Part shown: piece after piece, positions 60,378-64,000 of the stretch | Position numbering within the stretch: position 1 is the first letter of the stretch | How the letters are laid out: each line of letters opens with the position of its first letter | NCBI RefSeq assembly: GCF_023015885.1 | Contig: NZ_JALKBE010000005.1 | Location: 177,444-241,443, forward strand | DNA length: 64,000 nucleotides | Origin: Aliiroseovarius sp. S1123 | GTDB lineage: Bacteria > Pseudomonadota > Alphaproteobacteria > Rhodobacterales > Rhodobacteraceae | Reading direction: 5' to 3' | Position numbers and translations under genes: made by a program | The notes under the pieces: model-generated | The model's input: the letters and a program-made list of their open reading frames with translations, nothing else | Database searches by the model: none | What the model was told of the DNA's origin: nothing

Positions 60378-60770
60378 GTGATCGGTATAGTGATCGTCGC
60401 GCATGGCGGGCTTGCAAATGAATATCTGGCTGCGGTCGAGCATGTGGTCGGCAAGCAGCCGGGTATGCGTGCTATTTCGACGGCCGCTGAATGTGATCGT
60501 GACGACAAACGGGCCGAGATCTCGGCTGCTGCTGACGCCGTGGATCAGGGCGATGGTGTGGTGATTGTGGTGGACATGTTTGGTGGATCTCCGGCCAATT
60601 TGTCGCTTCCCGCCTGTTGCAAGACAAACCGGAAAATCCTGTACGGCGCAAACCTTCCTATGTTGCTGAAGCTGGCAAAGACCCGCCATCTGTCGGTCGA
60701 GGCCTCGACGCAGAAAGCACTGGCTGCGGGTCGAAAGTATATTGACTGCATTGACGTGAGCGAGGATTGA
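60378..60770 (+). CDS. PTS EIIA protein of the mannose family
   Basis: A 130-residue soluble EIIA domain. GIVIVAHGGLANEYLAAVEH has the phosphorylated His9, and VVIVVDMFGGSPANLSLPAC and YGANLPMLLKLAKTR are family motifs. No IIB, IIC or IID subunits follow, so it is a regulatory phosphate acceptor rather than a sugar transporter. GTG start at 60378, two bases after the rapZ stop. Confidence 0.92.
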   Translation: MIGIVIVAHGGLANEYLAAVEHVVGKQPGMRAISTAAECDRDDKRAEISAAADAVDQGDGVVIVVDMFGGSPANLSLPACCKTNRKILYGANLPMLLKLAKTRHLSVEASTQKALAAGRKYIDCIDVSED

Positions 60771-60776
60771 CGCCTT

Positions 60777-61049
60777 ATGAGTACGAACCGAGAGCTTGAG
60801 ATTATCAATGTGAAGGGCCTGCATGCGCGGGCTTCGGCAAAGTTTGTCGACACGGTTGAAAATCATGACGCCCGTGCCCGCGTGTCTAAGGATGGGCTGG
60901 ACGCGGACGGAGATTCGATCATGGGTCTGCTGATGCTGGCGGCCTCGCAGGGAACAAGCATTCAGGTCGAAACCTCTGGACCACAGGCGGCCGAGCTGAT
61001 GGAGGCGCTTGAGGCGCTGGTGGCCGACAAGTTCGGCGAAGGCATGTAA
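60777..61049 (+). CDS. HPr phosphocarrier protein
   Basis: A 90-residue PTS phosphocarrier. His16 in VKGLHARASAKFVDTVE accepts phosphate from EI, and Ser47 in DGDSIMGLLMLAASQG is the site for HprK. Both control sites are intact. EI (ptsI/ptsP) is not in the window. Six bases after the EIIA gene. Confidence 0.94.
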   Translation: MSTNRELEIINVKGLHARASAKFVDTVENHDARARVSKDGLDADGDSIMGLLMLAASQGTSIQVETSGPQAAELMEALEALVADKFGEGM

Positions 61050-61078
61050 GCCCGACTGAAGGGCAAAGGTGAACGAAC

Positions 61079-61960
61079 GTGACGCATGATGCGGAATCCC
61101 ATATGGCGCAGGACAACGCGACTGCTTCGGTCCCGCAGCAGTATGACCGGCGCAGCCTGACCTATTCCAATTCGTTCAATAATCCCCTGCAGGGGGTGAT
61201 CATTCGCACGGTCGAATGGATGACTGGCAAGTTGTCCATCCTGCGCATGGTCCGCAAACTGGAACGCCGCGGCGCGCCCAAAGGTCAGGCCTTCTGGGGG
61301 GCGTGTCTGGACGTGATGGGCGTGCAGGTTCAGACCCCGGACGACCAGCTTGCCAACATCCCCGCAGAAGGCCCCGTCGTGGTGGTGGCCAACCATCCGC
61401 ACGGCCTGACCGATGGTATGGTCTTGGCCGAGTTGATTGGCCGTCGTCGTGATGATTATCGCATTCTGTCACGCTCGGTTCTGGATGGGCTGGACGAGGT
61501 CGCCTCGTCCTACATGATCCCGGTACCTTTCCCGCACGACCCCGATGCGCAGCGCAAGATGGTCGAGATGCGGGCAGAGGCCATGGCGTTTCTGAAACAG
61601 GGCGGTCTGATCACCCTGTTCCCGTCGGGTGTGGTTGCGTCGTCGGATACCCTGATGGGGCCTGCTATCGAGCGCGAGTGGAACGTGTTCACCGCACAGA
61701 TGATCCGCCGTTCCGGCGCACGCGTTGTGCCGATCTTTTTCCCTGGTGCGAATACCCGCTGGTACCAGATCGCCAACCGCCTGTCTGCCACGATGCGTCA
61801 GGCATTGTTGCTGCATGAGATTGTCAAAAGCTGTAACCGCCCGATCGCGCCTGTCGTGGGCAAAGAGCTGACGGACGAAGAAATGGCGACGTTGCAGTCA
61901 GACCCGCGCGGCTTCATGGCATGGCTTCGAGAGCACACTCTGGCGCTGGCAGGTAAGTGA
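61079..61960 (+). CDS. Lysophospholipid acyltransferase-family protein
   Basis: A 293-residue PlsC-type acyltransferase. Motif I is VVVANHPHGLTDGMVLAELI (His-x4-Asp), motif III LITLFPSGVVASSD and motif IV RVVPIFFPGANTRWYQI. There is no strong membrane segment at the N-terminus, so it is probably membrane-associated. GTG start 61079 with AAAGGTG upstream. It follows HPr by 29 bases and may be in the same transcript. Substrate (lyso-lipid or ornithine-lipid type) not known. Confidence 0.83.
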   Translation: MTHDAESHMAQDNATASVPQQYDRRSLTYSNSFNNPLQGVIIRTVEWMTGKLSILRMVRKLERRGAPKGQAFWGACLDVMGVQVQTPDDQLANIPAEGPVVVVANHPHGLTDGMVLAELIGRRRDDYRILSRSVLDGLDEVASSYMIPVPFPHDPDAQRKMVEMRAEAMAFLKQGGLITLFPSGVVASSDTLMGPAIEREWNVFTAQMIRRSGARVVPIFFPGANTRWYQIANRLSATMRQALLLHEIVKSCNRPIAPVVGKELTDEEMATLQSDPRGFMAWLREHTLALAGK

Positions 61961-61965
61961 CATGA

Positions 61966-61988
61966 AAAAGGCCCCTGTGGGGCCTTTT
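61966..61988. terminator. Bidirectional terminator
   Basis: Arms AAAAGGCCCC (61966-61975) and GGGGCCTTTT (61979-61988) with a TGT loop between the convergent acyltransferase and hbd genes. Confidence 0.85.
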
Positions 61989-62001
61989 GTCTTTCCGGGG
62001 T

Positions 62002-62877
62002 TTAGCGCGTGGGAACCGGCACCTCGCCGCGATAGTCATAGAACCCGCGCCCGGCTTTGCGTCCGACCCATCCGGCCTCGACATATTTCACCAGCAATGG
62101 GCAGGGGCGGTATTTGGTGTCCGCCAGCCCGTCATGCAGCACGTTCATGATCGCCAGACAGGTGTCCAAACCGATGAAGTCACCCAGCTCAAGCGGGCCC
62201 ATCGGGTGGTTCGCACCCAATTTCATCGACGCATCAATGGACGAGACAGATCCGACACCTTCGTACAGCGCATAGCAGGCTTCGTTGATCATCGGGATCA
62301 AGATGCGGTTTACGATGAAGGCGGGGTAGTCCTCGGCGCTGGCGGCGGTTTTGCCCAGCTTTTCCACCACGGCCAGACAGGCATGATAGGTGGGCTCGTC
62401 CGTGGCAATGCCGCGGATCAGTTCGACCAGTTTCATCAGGGGCACCGGGTTCATGAAGTGGAACCCCATGAAGCGTTCGGGACGGTCGGTGCCGCTGGCA
62501 AGGCGTGTGATTGAAATCGACGAGGTATTCGAGGTCAGAATCGTATCAGGGCTCAGATGCGGCAAAAGCGTATCGAAGATCTGCTTCTTGAGGGACTCGT
62601 TTTCCGTGGCCGCTTCGATCACCAAATCGGTCGGGCCAAGGTCCGGCAACGATAGGGTGGTGCTGATCCGCCTCATGGCGTCGTCCATGTCCTGCGCCGA
62701 AATCAACTCGCGCGAGACCTGACGCTCCATGTTCTTGGTGATGCGGGAAATGGCGGCATCCAGACTGTCTTGGCTAATGTCGTTCAGGCGAACTTCGTAT
62801 CCGGCAAGGGCCAAAACATGTGCGATGCCGTTACCCATTTGCCCGGCGCCAATAACGCCAACTGTCTCGATGCTCAT
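62002..62877 (-). CDS. 3-hydroxybutyryl-CoA dehydrogenase
   Basis: A 291-residue NAD(P)-dependent enzyme converting acetoacetyl-CoA and 3-hydroxybutyryl-CoA. VGVIGAGQMGNGIAHVLALA is the Rossmann fold, SNTSSISITRLASGTDRPER and FMGFHFMNPVPLMKLVELI hold the catalytic region, and NRILIPMINEACYALYEGV the dimer domain. This is the short hbd/PaaH-type. The probable etfA end lies on the same strand further upstream, a frequent neighbour in this family of bacteria. Confidence 0.93.
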   Translation of the reverse strand: MSIETVGVIGAGQMGNGIAHVLALAGYEVRLNDISQDSLDAAISRITKNMERQVSRELISAQDMDDAMRRISTTLSLPDLGPTDLVIEAATENESLKKQIFDTLLPHLSPDTILTSNTSSISITRLASGTDRPERFMGFHFMNPVPLMKLVELIRGIATDEPTYHACLAVVEKLGKTAASAEDYPAFIVNRILIPMINEACYALYEGVGSVSSIDASMKLGANHPMGPLELGDFIGLDTCLAIMNVLHDGLADTKYRPCPLLVKYVEAGWVGRKAGRGFYDYRGEVPVPTR

Positions 62878-63071
62878 ATGTTGTTCCTTCTGGTCACGCC
62901 GCGCGGGTCCGCGCCCGCGTTACGTTTGGTTATGAACAGACTATGCGCCGGGTGGTTGCTGGCGCAAGGGTTAAGCGGGCCTGAAAGAAACATCGCGCAT
63001 TTTAAGATTAGCAATTTGACAAGGCTTAGAGCCGACACTGCTTCTTGGGTGTGAATGAAGGAGTGGGTGGC

Positions 63072-63899
63072 ATGGCTTATGAAACTCGTGGGAAAGGGGC
63101 GTTGGACTATGCCCCCTGTCGGTACAAGACGTCAAAAATTCTGTTCCGGGGTCCCAAGCGGGATCTCAAAGTGCCGTATGTGGCGATCCTGGGTGGGACT
63201 GAAACTTATGGCCGGTTCATGGCGCATCCCTATCCCGAACTGTTCGAGGCACAGCTGGGCCGTCCTGTGGTGAATTTCGGCTGCCCGAATGCGGGGCTGG
63301 ACGTGTTTTTGCACGACCCGGCGCTGCTGAAGCTGTGCAACCGTGCCACGGACATCGTGATCCAGCTGCCGGGCGCGCAAAATCTTTCCAATCGGTACTA
63401 TGCGGTCCATCCGCGCCGCAACGACCGGTTCTTGCGCGCGTCCAGCATGTTGAAATACCTTTATCCCGAGTTGGACTTCACAGACTATCACTTCACTGGA
63501 CACTTGCTGATGGCGCTGCAATCGACCTGTGCGCAGCGGTTCGAAGTGGTGCGAAAAGAGCTGCAGCAGGCGTGGGTTGGACGGTTGAAGGGATTGCTGG
63601 CGCGGTTGGACAAACGCGTGACGCTGCTCTGGATGGCAGACCATTCAATTGGGCACGTGTCAGACAACGCGCTTGGCTCGGATCCTCTATTCGTGGATCA
63701 GGCCATGATCAAAAACGTCCGCCCCTTTGTGCGTGATCTGGTCAAAGTGGTGCTGACACCGGACGAGATTGCAGCCGGGCAACGGGGGTTGGTCCATTCC
63801 GAGATGGACGCCAGCGCCGCCCAGATGATGCTTGGCACGCTGGCGCATGACCGGGCGGCCAATAAGCTGATGGAAAGCCTGTCGAATCGACGTGTCTGA
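63072..63899 (+). CDS. DUF6473 family protein
   Basis: A 275-residue protein. The N-terminal YVAILGGTETYGRFMAHPYP, then VNFGCPNAGLDVFLHDPALL, IVIQLPGAQNLSNRYYAVHP and RRNDRFLRASSMLKYLYPEL resemble the DUF6473 group known from Rhodobacteraceae. The arrangement recalls SGNH or sulfotransferase-like enzymes, without clear catalytic residues to confirm it. AAGGAG lies 8 bases before the ATG at 63072. It stands between hbd and etfA, in the opposite direction to both. Confidence 0.75.
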   Translation: MAYETRGKGALDYAPCRYKTSKILFRGPKRDLKVPYVAILGGTETYGRFMAHPYPELFEAQLGRPVVNFGCPNAGLDVFLHDPALLKLCNRATDIVIQLPGAQNLSNRYYAVHPRRNDRFLRASSMLKYLYPELDFTDYHFTGHLLMALQSTCAQRFEVVRKELQQAWVGRLKGLLARLDKRVTLLWMADHSIGHVSDNALGSDPLFVDQAMIKNVRPFVRDLVKVVLTPDEIAAGQRGLVHSEMDASAAQMMLGTLAHDRAANKLMESLSNRRV

Positions 63900-63904
63900 A
63901 CAAG

Positions 63905-63933
63905 AAAAGGCCCGCCGGGTGGGCGGGCCTTTT
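63905..63933. terminator. Bidirectional terminator
   Basis: Arms AAAAGGCCCGCC (63905-63916) and GGCGGGCCTTTT (63922-63933), loop of five bases, between convergent genes. Confidence 0.85.
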
Positions 63934-63953
63934 GTATCTTCTGCGATGTTCGA

Positions 63954-64000
63954 TCAGACGGCGTCGGTCAGGGCCGGCACGGCTTCGAACAGGTCGGCAA
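63954..64000 (-). CDS. Probable electron transfer flavoprotein alpha subunit, C-terminal end (partial)
   Basis: Minus-strand frame ending ADLFEAVPALTDAV before a TGA at 63954. That tail matches the end of EtfA (typical form ADLFxAVPxL), and etfA upstream of a 3-hydroxybutyryl-CoA dehydrogenase gene is a common arrangement here. Only 15 codons are in the window, so the call is tentative. Confidence 0.55.
   Translation of the reverse strand, partial: ADLFEAVPALTDAV

Noticed and set aside
1..64000. tRNA, rRNA, prophage, insertion sequence, defence or toxin-antitoxin system
   Set aside because: No tRNA-like T-arm, transposase, integrase, nuclease-helicase pair or small toxin/antitoxin pair was seen; the NYN protein stands alone with a terminator.

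Overview
The window is a gene-dense chromosomal segment of an alphaproteobacterium, most likely a marine Rhodobacteraceae (Roseobacter-group) species. The evidence is the high G+C coding style, the ChvI-ChvG / HprK / RapZ / EIIA / HPr locus beside pckA, methylsuccinyl-CoA dehydrogenase of the ethylmalonyl-CoA pathway, the 44-residue aa3 oxidase subunit IV, and several short proteins I recognise as Rhodobacteraceae families (DUF6173, DUF6473, DUF1491). I see no rRNA, tRNA, CRISPR array, prophage, transposase or plasmid-type gene, and no stretch with clearly foreign composition. The content is core metabolism and housekeeping; I found no multi-gene system that is clearly new.

Layout. 1-3.7 kb: end of cobN, a GNAT protein, a lipoprotein, a ten-span membrane protein and cobO. 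3.7-12.7 kb: a TPP enzyme, a flavin reductase, a VOC protein, a split MnmC-like pair facing apart, a drug/metabolite exporter, a lytic transglycosylase, dapA and smpB. 12.7-17.1 kb: molybdenum cofactor and formate dehydrogenase maturation (mobB-moeA fusion, mobA, fdhD) and azlCD. 17-25 kb: lipoprotein, oxidase subunit IV, DUF6173, a 3-hydroxyisobutyrate dehydrogenase relative, an MBL hydrolase / acyl-CoA dehydrogenase pair, threonylcarbamoyl-AMP synthase, YqgE and a DsbD-alpha-like protein. 25-31.8 kb: a tightly overlapping corrin-ring operon (cbiX, cobH, cobL, cobI, cbiG-cobJ, cobM). 31.9-40.7 kb: photolyase, aminotransferase, def / degenerate def / fmt, rnhA, ispH, a NYN protein, folK. 40.7-49.4 kb: rpoZ-rel-DUF2062-pdxJ-lysE-acpS, then lepB-rnc-era-DUF1491-recO. 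49.4-56 kb: META lipoprotein, a TetR/DUF3995 unit with twin operators, mcd, a TauE-type exporter, a hydrolase, pckA. 56-64 kb: chvI-chvG-hprK-rapZ-manX-HPr-acyltransferase, hbd, DUF6473 and the end of what is probably etfA.

How the genes work together. The two cobalamin loci (cobN/cobO and the 25-31 kb operon) serve one pathway that mixes aerobic-type enzymes (CobN, CobO, CobH) with parts usual in the anaerobic route (CbiX, a CbiG domain). Mcd, which belongs to a B12-requiring assimilation pathway, is one consumer of its product. The chvI-to-HPr locus is a regulatory phosphotransferase chain without any sugar permease; it sits head-to-head with pckA, the gluconeogenic entry enzyme. The most unusual items are the peptide deformylase paralogue that has lost both the metal-binding Cys and the catalytic Glu, the twin TetR operators, a 12-bp palindrome inside a promoter spacer, an intergenic repeat family placed between convergent genes, and the structured pckA leader.
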